From: Auanema rhodensis
Lineage: Eukaryota > Nematoda > Chromadorea > Rhabditida > Rhabditidae
Assembly: GCA_964057225.1 (NCBI GenBank)
Contig: OZ059896.1
Coordinates: 372,001 to 436,000, forward strand
Length of the DNA stretch: 64,000 nucleotides
Direction: 5' to 3'
Below the pieces are notes generated by a model. It was not told where the DNA came from. It was given only the letters and a program-made list of their open reading frames with translations, and searched no databases. The translations under genes and the position numbers were made by a program. Below are positions 51,920 to 63,885 of the stretch, in pieces; positions within the stretch are counted from its first letter, which is position 1, and each line of letters starts with the position of its first letter.

Positions 51920-52700
51920 AATTTGTTTTTAGACTAATATGGACATGGGGAATCTAATTTTGAAAACCGCATCTCTTTATCTTTCACGTGAAGCGAGTTA
52001 CATACCAAGTGCACATCACGTGTACATTTAATTAGCATTAATTAAAGTTCACGTAAATTTCAAAGTCATGGTTACCATGAACCAATATCAATAAAAATTT
52101 GTTTTTAGACTAATATGGACATGGGGAATCTAATTTTGAAAACCGCATCTCTTTATCTTTCACGTGAAGCGAGTTACATACCAAGTGCACATCACGTGTA
52201 CATTTAATTAGCATAAATTAAAGTTCACGTAAATTTCAAAGTCATGGTTACCATGAAGCAATATCAATAAAAATTTGTTTTTAGACTAATATGGACATGG
52301 GGAATCTAATTTTGAAAACCGCATCTCTTTATCTTTCACGTGAAGCGAGTTACATACCAAGTGCACATCACGTGTACATTTAATTAGCATTAATTAAAGT
52401 TCACGTAAATTTCAAAGTCATGGTTACCATGAACCAATATCAATAAAAATTTGTTTTTAGACTAAAATGGACATGGGGAATCTAATTTTGAAAACCGCAT
52501 CTCTTTATCTTTCACGTGAAGCGAGTTACATACCAAGTGCACATCACGTGTACATTTAATTAGCATAAATTAAAGTTCACGTAAATTTCAAAGTCATGGT
52601 TACCATGAACCAATATCAATAAAAATTTGTTTTTAGACTAATATGGACATGGGGAATCTAATTTTGAAAACCGCATCTCTTTATCTTTCACGTGAAGCAA
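51920..52700. repeat. HOR block with paired CATTAATT units, copy 3
   Basis: CATTAATT at 52039 and 52391 and GAAGCAAGTT at 52699 match copy 2 at +2,464 bp. The AATATGAAT variant is missing here, so copies 1 and 2 are closer to each other than to this one or it was later converted. It has a private ACTAAAATGG (about 52465). Confidence 0.7.
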
Positions 52701-53681
52701 GTTACATACCAAGTGCACATCACGTGTACATTTAATTAGCATAAATTAAAGTTCACGTAAATTTCAAAGTCATGGTTACCATGAACCAATATCAATAAAA
52801 ATTTGTTTTTAGACTAATATGGACATGGGGAATCTAATTTTGAAAACCGCATCTCTTTATCTTTCACGTGAAGCGAGTTACATACCAAGTGCACATCACG
52901 TGTACATTTAATTAGCATAAATTAAAGTTCACGTAAATTTCAAAGTCATGGTTACCATGAACCAATATCAATAAAAATTTGTTTTTAGACTAATATGGAC
53001 ATGGGGAATCTAATTTTGAAAACCGCATCTCTTTATCTTTCACGTGAAGCGAGTTACATACCAAGTGCACACCACGTGTACATTTAATTAGCATAAATTA
53101 AAGTTCACGTAAATTTCAAAGTCATGGTTACCATGAACCAATATCAATAAAAATTTGTTTTTAGACTAATATGGACATGGGGAATCTAATTTTGAAAACC
53201 GCATCTCTTTATCTTTCACGTGAAGCGAGTTACATACCAAGTGCACATCACGTGTACATTTAATTAGCATAAATTAAAGTTCACGTAAATTTCAAAGTCA
53301 TGGTTACCATGAACCAATATCAATAAAAATTTGTTTTTAGACTAATATGGACATGAGGAATCTAATTTTGAAAACCGCATCTCTTCATCTTTCACGTGAA
53401 GCGAGTTACATACCAAGTGCACATCACGTGTACATTTAATTAGCATAAATTAAAGTTCACGTAAATTTCAAAGTCATGGTTACCATGCACCAATATCAAT
53501 AAAAATTTGTTTTTAGACTAATATAGACATGGGGAATCTAATTTTGAAAACCGCATCTCTTTATCTTTCACGTGAAGCGAGTTACATACCAAGTGCACAT
53601 CACGTGTACATTTAATTAGCATAAATTAAAGTTCACGTAAATTTCAAAGTCATGGTTACCATGAAGCAATACCAATAAAAA

Positions 53682-53856
53682 TTTGTTTTTAGACTAATAT
53701 GGACATGGGGAATCTAATTTTGAAAACCGCATCTCTTTATCTTTCACGTGAAGCGAGTTACATACCAAGTGCACATCACGTGTACATTTAATTAGCATAA
53801 ATTAAAGTTCACGTAAAATTCAAAGTCATGGTTACCATGAACCAATATCAATAAAA
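53682..53856. repeat. 175-bp monomer, occurrence 1
   Basis: One A is missing from the terminal A-run (ATAAAATTTG). The unit is preceded by a GAAGCAATACC unit, has AAAATTC within it and is followed by a CATTAATT unit and then a GCATTTCTT/AAAATTC unit. Confidence 0.9.
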
Positions 53857-55616
53857 TTTGTTTTTAGACTAATATGGACATGGGGAATCTAATTTTGAAA
53901 ACCGCATCTCTTTATCTTTCACGTGAAGCGAGTTACATACCAAGTGCACATCACGTGTACATTTAATTAGCATTAATTAAAGTTCACGTAAATTTCAAAG
54001 TCATGGTTACCATGAACCAATATCAATAAAAATTTGTTTTTAGACTAATATGGACATGGGGAATCTAATTTTGAAAACCGCATTTCTTTATCTTTCACGT
54101 GAAGCGAGTTACATACCAAGTGCACATCACGTGTACATTTAATTAGCATAAATTAAAGTTCACGTAAAATTCAAAGTCATGGTTACCATGAACCAATATC
54201 AATAAAAATTTGTTTTTAGACTACTATGGACATGGGGAATCTAATTTTGAAAACCGCATCTCTTTATCTTTCACGTGAAGCGAGTTACATACCAAGTGCA
54301 CATCACGTGTACATTTAATTAGCATAAATTAAAGTTCACGTAAATTTCAAAGTCATGGTTACCATGCACCAATATCAATAAAAATTTGTTTTTAGACTAA
54401 TATGGACATGGGGAATCTAATTTTGAAAACCGCATCTCTTTATCTTTCACGTGAAGCGAGTTACATACCAAGTGCACATCACGTGTACATTTAATTAGCA
54501 TTAATTAAAGTTCACGTAAATTTCAAAGTCATGGTTACCATGAACCAATATCAATAAAAATTTGTTTTTAGACTAATATGGACATGGGGAATCTAATTTT
54601 GAAAACCGCATCTCTTTATCTTTCACGTGAAGCGAGTTACATACCAAGTGCACATCACGTGTACATTTAATTAGCATAAATTAAAGTTCACGTAAATTTC
54701 AAAGTCATGGTTACCATGAACCAATATCAATAAAAATTTGTTTTTAGACTACTATGGACATGGGGAATCTAATTTTGAAAACCGCATCTCTTTATCTTTC
54801 ACGTGAAGCGAGTTACATACCAAGTGCACATCACGTGTACATTTAATTAGCATAAATTAAAGTTCACGTAAATTTCAAAGTCATGGTTACCATGAACCAA
54901 TATCAATAAAAATTTGTTTTTAGACTACTATGGACATGGGGAATCTAATTTTGAAAACCGCATCTCTTTATCTTTCACGTGAAGCGAGTTACATACCAAG
55001 TGCACATCACGTGTACATTTAATTAGCATAAATTAAAGTTCACGTAAATTTCAAAGTCATGGTTACCATGCACCAATATCAATAAAAATTTGTTTTTAGA
55101 CTAATATAGACATGGGGAATCTAATTTTGAAAACCGCATCTCTTTATCTTTCACGTGAAGCGAGTTACATACCAAGTGCACATCACGTGTACATTTAATT
55201 AGCATAAATTAAAGTTCACGTAAATTTCAAAGTCATGGTTACCATGAACCAATATCAATAAAAATTTGTTTTTAGACTAATATGGACATGAGGAATCTAA
55301 TTTTGAAAACCGCATCTCTTCATCTTTCACGTGAAGCGAGTTACATACCAAGTGCACATCACGTGTACATTTAATTAGCATAAATTAAAGTTCACGTAAA
55401 TTTCAAAGTCATGGTTACCATGCACCAATATCAATAAAAATTTGTTTTTAGACTAATATAGACATGGGGAATCTAATTTTGAAAACCGCATCTCTTTATC
55501 TTTCACGTGAAGCGAGTTACATACCAAGTGCACATCACGTGTACATTTAATTAGCATAAATTAAAGTTCACGTAAATTTCAAAGTCATGGTTACCATGAA
55601 GCAATACCAATAAAAA

Positions 55617-55791
55617 TTTGTTTTTAGACTAATATGGACATGGGGAATCTAATTTTGAAAACCGCATCTCTTTATCTTTCACGTGAAGCGAGTTACATAC
55701 CAAGTGCACATCACGTGTACATTTAATTAGCATAAATTAAAGTTCACGTAAAATTCAAAGTCATGGTTACCATGAACCAATATCAATAAAA
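55617..55791. repeat. 175-bp monomer, occurrence 2
   Basis: Same deletion and same neighbours as the first, 1,935 bp on (11 monomers less one base), so it is a copy and not an independent deletion. Confidence 0.9.
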
Positions 55792-56847
55792 TTTGTTTTT
55801 AGACTAATATGGACATGGGGAATCTAATTTTGAAAACCGCATCTCTTTATCTTTCACGTGAAGCGAGTTACATACCAAGTGCACATCACGTGTACATTTA
55901 ATTAGCATTAATTAAAGTTCACGTAAATTTCAAAGTCATGGTTACCATGAACCAATATCAATAAAAATTTGTTTTTAGACTAATATGGACATGGGGAATC
56001 TAATTTTGAAAACCGCATTTCTTTATCTTTCACGTGAAGCGAGTTACATACCAAGTGCACATCACGTGTACATTTAATTAGCATAAATTAAAGTTCACGT
56101 AAAATTCAAAGTCATGGTTACCATGAACCAATATCAATAAAAATTTGTTTTTAGACTACTATGGACATGGGGAATCTAATTTTGAAAACCGCATCTCTTT
56201 ATCTTTCACGTGAAGCGAGTTACATACCAAGTGCACATCACGTGTACATTTAATTAGCATAAATTAAAGTTCACGTATATTTCAAAGTCTTGGTTACCAT
56301 GAACTAATATCAATAAAAATTTGTTTTTAGACTAATATGGACATGGGGAATCTAATTTTGAAAACCGCATCTCTTTATCTTTCACGTGAAGCGAGTTACA
56401 TACCAAGTGCACATCACGTGTACATTTAATTAGCATTAATTAAAGTTCACGTAAATTTCAAAGTCATGGTTACCATGAACCAATATCAATAAAAATTTGT
56501 TTTTAGACTAATATGGACATGGGGAATCTAATTTTGAAAACCGCATCTCTTTATCTTTCACGTGAAGCGAGTTACATACCAAGTGCACATCACGTGTACA
56601 TTTAATTAGCATAAATTAAAGTTCACGTAAATTTCAAAGTCATGGTTACCATGAACCAATATCAATAAAAATTTGTTTTTAGACTACTATGGACATGGGG
56701 AATCTAATTTTGAAAACCGCATCTCTTTATCTTTCACGTGAAGCGAGTTACATACCAAGTGCACATCACGTGTACATTTAATTAGCATAAATTAAAGTTC
56801 ACGTAAATTTCAAAGTCATGGTTACCATGAAGCAATACCAATAAAAA

Positions 56848-57022
56848 TTTGTTTTTAGACTAATATGGACATGGGGAATCTAATTTTGAAAACCGCATCT
56901 CTTTATCTTTCACGTGAAGCGAGTTACATACCAAGTGCACATCACGTGTACATTTAATTAGCATAAATTAAAGTTCACGTAAAATTCAAAGTCATGGTTA
57001 CCATGAACCAATATCAATAAAA
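56848..57022. repeat. 175-bp monomer, occurrence 3
   Basis: Same deletion and flanking variants, 1,231 bp on from the second (7 monomers less one base). The CTACTATGG unit follows three monomers later, as with occurrences 1 and 2. Confidence 0.9.
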
Positions 57023-60000
57023 TTTGTTTTTAGACTAATATGGACATGGGGAATCTAATTTTGAAAACCGCATCTCTTTATCTTTCACGTGAAGCGAGTT
57101 ACATACCAAGTGCACATCACGTGTACATTTAATTAGCATTAATTAAAGTTCACGTAAATTTCAAAGTCATGGTTACCATGAACCAATATCAATAAAAATT
57201 TGTTTTTAGACTAATATGGACATGGGGAATCTAATTTTGAAAACCGCATTTCTTTATCTTTCACGTGAAGCGAGTTACATACCAAGTGCACATCACGTGT
57301 ACATTTAATTAGCATAAATTAAAGTTCACGTAAAATTCAAAGTCATGGTTACCATGAACCAATATCAATAAAAATTTGTTTTTAGACTACTATGGACATG
57401 GGGAATCTAATTTTGAAAACCGCATCTCTTTATCTTTCACGTGAAGCGAGTTACATACCAAGTGCACATCACGTGTACATTTAATTAGCATAAATTAAAG
57501 TTCACGTATATTTCAAAGTCTTGGTTACCATGAACCAATATCAATAAAAATTTGTTTTTAGACTACTATGGACATGGGGAATCTAATTTTGAAAACCGCA
57601 TCTCTTTATCTTTCACGTGAAGCGAGTTACATACCAAGTGCACATCACGTGTACATTTAATTAGCATAAATTAAAGTTCACGTATATTTCAAAGTCTTGG
57701 TTACCATGAACTAATATCAATAAAAATTTGTTTTTAGACTAATATGGACATGAGGAATCTAATTTTGAAAACCGCATCTCTTCATCTTTCACGTGAAGCG
57801 AGTTACATACCAAGTGCACATCACGTGTACATTTAATTAGCATAAATTAAAGTTCACGTAAATTTCAAAGTCATGGTTACCATGCACCAATATCAATAAA
57901 AATTTGTTTTTAGACTAATATAGACATGGGGAATCTAATTTTGAAAACCGCATCTCTTTATCTTTCACGTGAAGCGAGTTACATACCAAGTGCACATCAC
58001 GTGTACATTTAATTAGCATAAATTAAAGTTCACGTAAATTTCAAAGTCATGGTTACCATGAAGCAATACCAATAAAAATTTGTTTTTAGACTAATATGGA
58101 CATGGGGAATCTAATTTTGAAAACCGCATCTCTTTATCTTTCACGTGAAGCGAGTTACATACCAAGTGCACAACACGTGTACATTTAATTAGCATAAATT
58201 AAAGTTCACGTAAATTTCAAAGTCATGGTTACCATGAACCAATATCAATAAAAATTTGTTTTTAGACTAATATGGACATGGGGAATCTAATTTTGAAAAC
58301 CGCATCTCTTTATCTTTCACGTGAAGCGAGTTACATACCAAGTGCACATCACGTGTACATTTAATTAGCATAAATTAAAGTTCACGTAAATTTCAAAGTC
58401 ATGGTTACCATGAAGCAATATCAATAAAAATTTGTTTTTAGACTAATATGGACATGGGGAATCTAATTTTGAAAACCGCATCTCTTTATCTTTCACGTGA
58501 AGCGAGTTACATACCAAGTGCACATCACGTGTACATTTAATTAGCATTAATTAAAGTTCACGTAAATTTCAAAGTCATGGTTACCATGAACCAATATCAA
58601 TAAAAATTTGTTTTTAGACTAATATGGACATGGGGAATCTAATTTTGAAAACCGCATCTCTTTATCTTTCACGTGAAGCGAGTTACATACCAAGTGCACA
58701 TCACGTGTACATTTAATTAGCATAAATTAAAGTTCACGTAAATTTCAAAGTCATGGTTACCATGAACCAATATCAATAAAAATTTGTTTTTAGACTAATA
58801 TGGACATGGGGAATCTAATTTTGAAAACCGCATCTCTTCATCTTTCACGTGAAGCGAGTTACATACCAAGTGCACATCACGTGTACATTTAATTAGCATA
58901 AATTAAAGTTCACGTAAATTTCAAAGTCATGGTTACCATGAACCAATATCAATAAAAATTTGTTTTTAGACTAATATGGACATGGGGAATCTAATTTTGA
59001 AAACCGCATCTCTTTATCTTTCACGTGAAGCGAGTTACATACCAAGTGCACATCACGTGTACATTTAATTAGCATAAATTAAAGTTCACGTAAATTTCAA
59101 AGTCATGGTTACCATGAACCAATATCAATAAAAATTTGTTTTTAGACTAATATGGACATGAGGAATCTAATTTTGAAAACCGCATCTCTTCATCTTTCAC
59201 GTGAAGCGAGTTACATACCAAGTGCACATCACGTGTACATTTAATTAGCATAAATTAAAGTTCACGTAAATTTCAAAGTCATGGTTACCATTCACCAATA
59301 TCAATAAAAATTTGTTTTTAGACTAATATGGACATGGGGAATCTAATTTTGAAAACCGCATCTCTTTATCTTTCACGTGAAGCGAGTTACATACCAAGTG
59401 CACATCACGTGTACATTTAATTAGCATTAATTAAAGTTCACGTAAATTTCAAAGTCATGGTTACCATGAACCAATATCAATAAAAATTTGTTTTTAGACT
59501 AATATGGACATGGGGAATCTAATTTTGAAAACCGCATTTCTTTATCTTTCACGTGAAGCGAGTTACATACCAAGTGCACATCACGTGTACATTTAATTAG
59601 CATAAATTAAAGTTCACGTAAATTTCAAAGTCATGGTTACCATGAACGAATATCAATAAAAATTTGTTTTTAGACTAATATGGACATGGGGAATCTAATT
59701 TTGAAAACCGCATCTCTTCATCTTTCACGTGAAGCGAGTTACATACCAAGTGCACATCACGTGTACATTTAATTAGCATAAATTAAAGTTCACGTAAATT
59801 TCAAAGTCATGGTTACCATGCACAAATATCAATAAAAATTTGTTTTTAGACTAATATGGACATGGGGAATCTAATTTTGAAAACCGCATCTCTTTATCTT
59901 TCACGTGAAGCGAGTTACATACCAAGTGCACATCACGTGTACATTTAATTAGCATAAATTAAAGTTCACGTAAATTTCAAAGTCATGGTTACCATGCACC

Positions 60001-61422
60001 AATATCAATAAAAATTTGTTTTTAGACTAATATGGACATGGGGAATCTAATTTTGAAAACCGCATCTCTTTATCTTTCACGTGAAGCGAGTTACATACCA
60101 AGTGCACATCACGTGTACATTTAATTAGCATAAATTAAAGTTCACGTAAAATTCAAAGTCATGGTTACCATGAACCAATATCAATAAAAATTTGTTTTTA
60201 GACTAATATGGACATGGGGAATCTAATTTTGAAAACCGCATCTCTTTATCTTTCACGTGAAGCGAGTTACATACCAAGTGCACATCACGTGTACATTTAA
60301 TTAGCATAAATTAAAGTTCACGTAAATTTCAAAGTCATGGTTACCATGCACCAATATCAATAAAAATTTGTTTTTAGACTAATATGCACATGGGGAATCT
60401 AATTTTGAAAACCGCATCTCTTTATCTTTCACGTGAAGCGAGTTACATACCAAGTGCACATCACGTGTACATTTAATTAGCATAAATTAAAGTTCACGTA
60501 AATTTCAAAGTCATGGTTACCATGCACCAATATCAATAAAAATTTGTTTTTAGACTAATATGGACATGGGGAATCTAATTTTGAAAACCGCATCTCTTTA
60601 TCTTTCACGTGAAGCGAGTTACATACCAAGTGCACATCACGTGTACATTTAATTAGCATAAATTAAAGTTCACGTAAATTTCAAAGTCATGGTTACCATG
60701 AACCAATATCAATAAAAATTTGTTTTTAGACTAATATGGACATGGGGAATCTAATTTTGAAAACCGCATCTCTTTATCTTTCACGTGAAGCGAGTTACAT
60801 ACCAAGTGCACACCACGTGTACATTTAATTAGCATAAATTAAAGTTCACGTAAATTTCAAAGTCATGGTTACCATGAACCAATATCAATAAAAATTTGTT
60901 TTTAGACTAATATGGACATGGGGAATCTAATTTTGAAAACCGCATCTCTTTATCTTTCACGTGAAGCGAGTTACATACCAAGTGCACATCACGTGTACAT
61001 TTAATTAGCATAAATTAAAGTTCACGTAAATTTCAAAGTCATGGTTACCATGAACCAATATCAATAAAAATTTGTTTTTAGACTAATATGGACATGAGGA
61101 ATCTAATTTTGAAAACCGCATCTCTTCATCTTTCACGTGAAGCGAGTTACATACCAAGTGCACATCACGTGTACATTTAATTAGCATAAATTAAAGTTCA
61201 CGTAAATTTCAAAGTCATGGTTACCATGCACCAATATCAATAAAAATTTGTTTTTAGACTAATATAGACATGGGGAATCTAATTTTGAAAACCGCATCTC
61301 TTTATCTTTCACGTGAAGCGAGTTACATACCAAGTGTACATCACGTGTACATTTAATTAGCATAAATTAAAGTTCACGTAAATTTCAAAGTCATGGTTAC
61401 CATGAAGCAATACCAATAAAAA

Positions 61423-61597
61423 TTTGTTTTTAGACTAATATGGACATGGGGAATCTAATTTTGAAAACCGCATCTCTTTATCTTTCACGTGAAGCGAGTT
61501 ACATACCAAGTGCACATCACGTGTACATTTAATTAGCATAAATTAAAGTTCACGTAAAATTCAAAGTCATGGTTACCATGAACCAATATCAATAAAA
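61423..61597. repeat. 175-bp monomer, occurrence 4
   Basis: Same deletion and haplotype, 4,575 bp on from the third (26 monomers less one base). Here the series changes after the GCATTTCTT unit: a GAACGAATATC unit follows where the others have CTACTATGG, so the downstream part was exchanged. Confidence 0.9.
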
Positions 61598-61999
61598 TTT
61601 GTTTTTAGACTAATATGGACATGGGGAATCTAATTTTGAAAACCGCATCTCTTTATCTTTCACGTGAAGCGAGTTACATACCAAGTGCACATCACGTGTA
61701 CATTTAATTAGCATTAATTAAAGTTCACGTAAATTTCAAAGTCATGGTTACCATGAACCAATATCAATAAAAATTTGTTTTTAGACTAATATGGACATGG
61801 GGAATCTAATTTTGAAAACCGCATTTCTTTATCTTTCACGTGAAGCGAGTTACATACCAAGTGCACATCACGTGTACATTTAATTAGCATAAATTAAAGT
61901 TCACGTAAATTTCAAAGTCATGGTTACCATGAACGAATATCAATAAAAATTTGTTTTTAGACTAATATGGACATGGGGAATCTAATTTTGAAAACCGCA

Positions 62000-63020
62000 T
62001 CTCTTCATCTTTCACGTGAAGCGAGTTACATACCAAGTGCACATCACGTGTACATTTAATTAGCATAAATTAAAGTTCACGTAAATTTCAAAGTCATGGT
62101 TACCATGCACAAATATCAATAAAAATTTGTTTTTAGACTAATATGGACATGGGGAATCTAATTTTGAAAACCGCATCTCTTTATCTTTCACGTGAAGCGA
62201 GTTACATACCAAGTGCACATCACGTGTACATTTAATTAGCATAAATTAAAGTTCACGTAAATTTCAAAGTCATGGTTACCATGCACCAATATCAATAAAA
62301 ATTTGTTTTTAGACTAATATGGACATGGGGAATCTAATTTTGAAAACCGCATCTCTTTATCTTTCACGTGGAGCGAGTTACATACCAAGTGCACATCACG
62401 TGTACATTTAATTAGCATAAATTAAAGTTCACGTAAATTTCAAAGTCATGGTTACCATGAAGCAATATCAATAAAAATTTGTTTTTAGACTAATATGGAC
62501 ATGGGGAATCTAATTTTGAAAACCGCATCTCTTTATCTTTCACGTGAAGCGAGTTACATACCAAGTGCACATCACGTGTACATTTAATTAGCATAAATTA
62601 AAGTTCACGTAAATTTCAAAGTCATGGTTACCATGAAGCAATATCAATAAAAATTTGTTTTTAGACTAATATGGACATGGGGAATCTAATTTTGAAAACC
62701 GCATCTCTTTATCTTTCACGTGAAGCGAGTTACATACCAAGTGCACATCACGTGTACATTTAATTAGCATAAATTAAAGTTCACGTAAATTTCAAAGTCA
62801 TGGTTACCATGAACCAATATCAATAAAAATTTGTTTTTAGACTAATATGGACATGGGGAATCTAATTTTGAAAACCGCATTTCTTTATTTTTCACGTGAA
62901 GCGAGTTACATACCAAGTGCACATCACGTGTACATTTAATTAGCATAAATTAAAGTTCACGTAAAATTCAAAGTCATGGTTACCATGAACCAATATCAAT
63001 AAAAATTTGTTTTTAGACTA
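62000..63020. repeat. ~6-monomer block, copy 2 (partner at 41.7 kb)
   Basis: This is the partner of 41700-42780 by the landmarks 62006, 62110, 62371 and 62881. It has a private TTTATTTTTC (about 62889). GTGGAGCG is seen nowhere else in the window, so the two blocks share a recent source. Confidence 0.8.
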
Positions 63021-63885
63021 ATATGGACATGGGGAATCTAATTTTGAAAACCGCATCTCTTTATCTTTCACGTGAAGCGAGTTACATACCAAGTGCACAT
63101 CACGTGTACATTTAATTAGCATAAATTAAAGTTCACGTAAATTTCAAAGTCATGGTTACCATGCACCAATATCAATAAAAATTTGTTTTTAGACTAATAT
63201 GCACATGGGGAATCTAATTTTGAAAACCGCATCTCTTTATCTTTCACGTGAAGCGAGTTACATACCAAGTGCACATCACGTGTACATTTAATTAGCATAA
63301 ATTAAAGTTCACGTAAATTTCAAAGTCATGGTTACCATGAACCAATATCAATAAAAATTTGTTTTTAGACTAATATGGACATGGGGAATCTAATTTTGAA
63401 AACCGCATCTCTTTATCTTTCACGTGAAGCGAGTTACATACCAAGTGCACATCACGTGTACATTTAATTAGCATAAATTAAAGTTCACGTAAATTTCAAA
63501 GTCATGGTTACCATGAACCAATATCAATAAAAATTTGTTTTTAGACTAATATGGACATGGGGAATCTAATTTTGAAAACCGCATCTCTTTATCTTTCACG
63601 TGAAGCGAGTTACATACCAAGTGCACATCACGTGTACATTTAATTAGCATAAATTAAAGTTCACGTAAATTTCAAAGTCATGGTTACCATGAACCAATAT
63701 CAATAAAAATTTGTTTTTAGACTAATATGGACATGAGGAATCTAATTTTGAAAACCGCATCTCTTCATCTTTCACGTGAAGCGAGTTACATACCAAGTGC
63801 ACATCACGTGTACATTTAATTAGCATAAATTAAAGTTCACGTAAATTTCAAAGTCATGGTTACCATTCACCAATATCGATAAAAA

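Larger units (their letters stand above)
37161..53340. repeat. Array region with a new variant repertoire
   Basis: From about 37.2 kb, several variants frequent to the left are no longer seen (ATTCGTTTTT, AAAAACTTG, GTTATGG, CCGAGTG, TGTATTTAG, AAGTAAT). New ones appear: CTTCATCTTTC (first at 37193), CACGGAAAT (37796), CATTAATT (38310), GACATGAGG (43498) and CCATTCACC (43629). Monomers between about 38.3 and 43.4 kb are close to consensus. The array phase is unbroken across the change. Confidence 0.75.
53341..63885. repeat. Mosaic array region carrying the 175-bp lineage
   Basis: Recurring blocks here include TATAGACATGG (53525, 55108, 55460, 57922, 61266), GAAGCAATACC, the 175-bp unit, CATTAATT, GCATTTCTT with AAAATTC, and CTACTATGG (first near 54224, last near 57563). 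GTATATTTCAAAGTCTTGG is a doubly changed unit found at about 56276, 57507 and 57683. Rarer pairs are GAACGAATATC (59648, 61935: 13 monomers less one base) and TATGCACATGG (60386, 63202: 16 monomers). GACATGAGG with CTTCATC in the same monomer forms a linked haplotype (53355, 55292, 57752, 59160, 61096 and 63735 areas). Confidence 0.75.
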
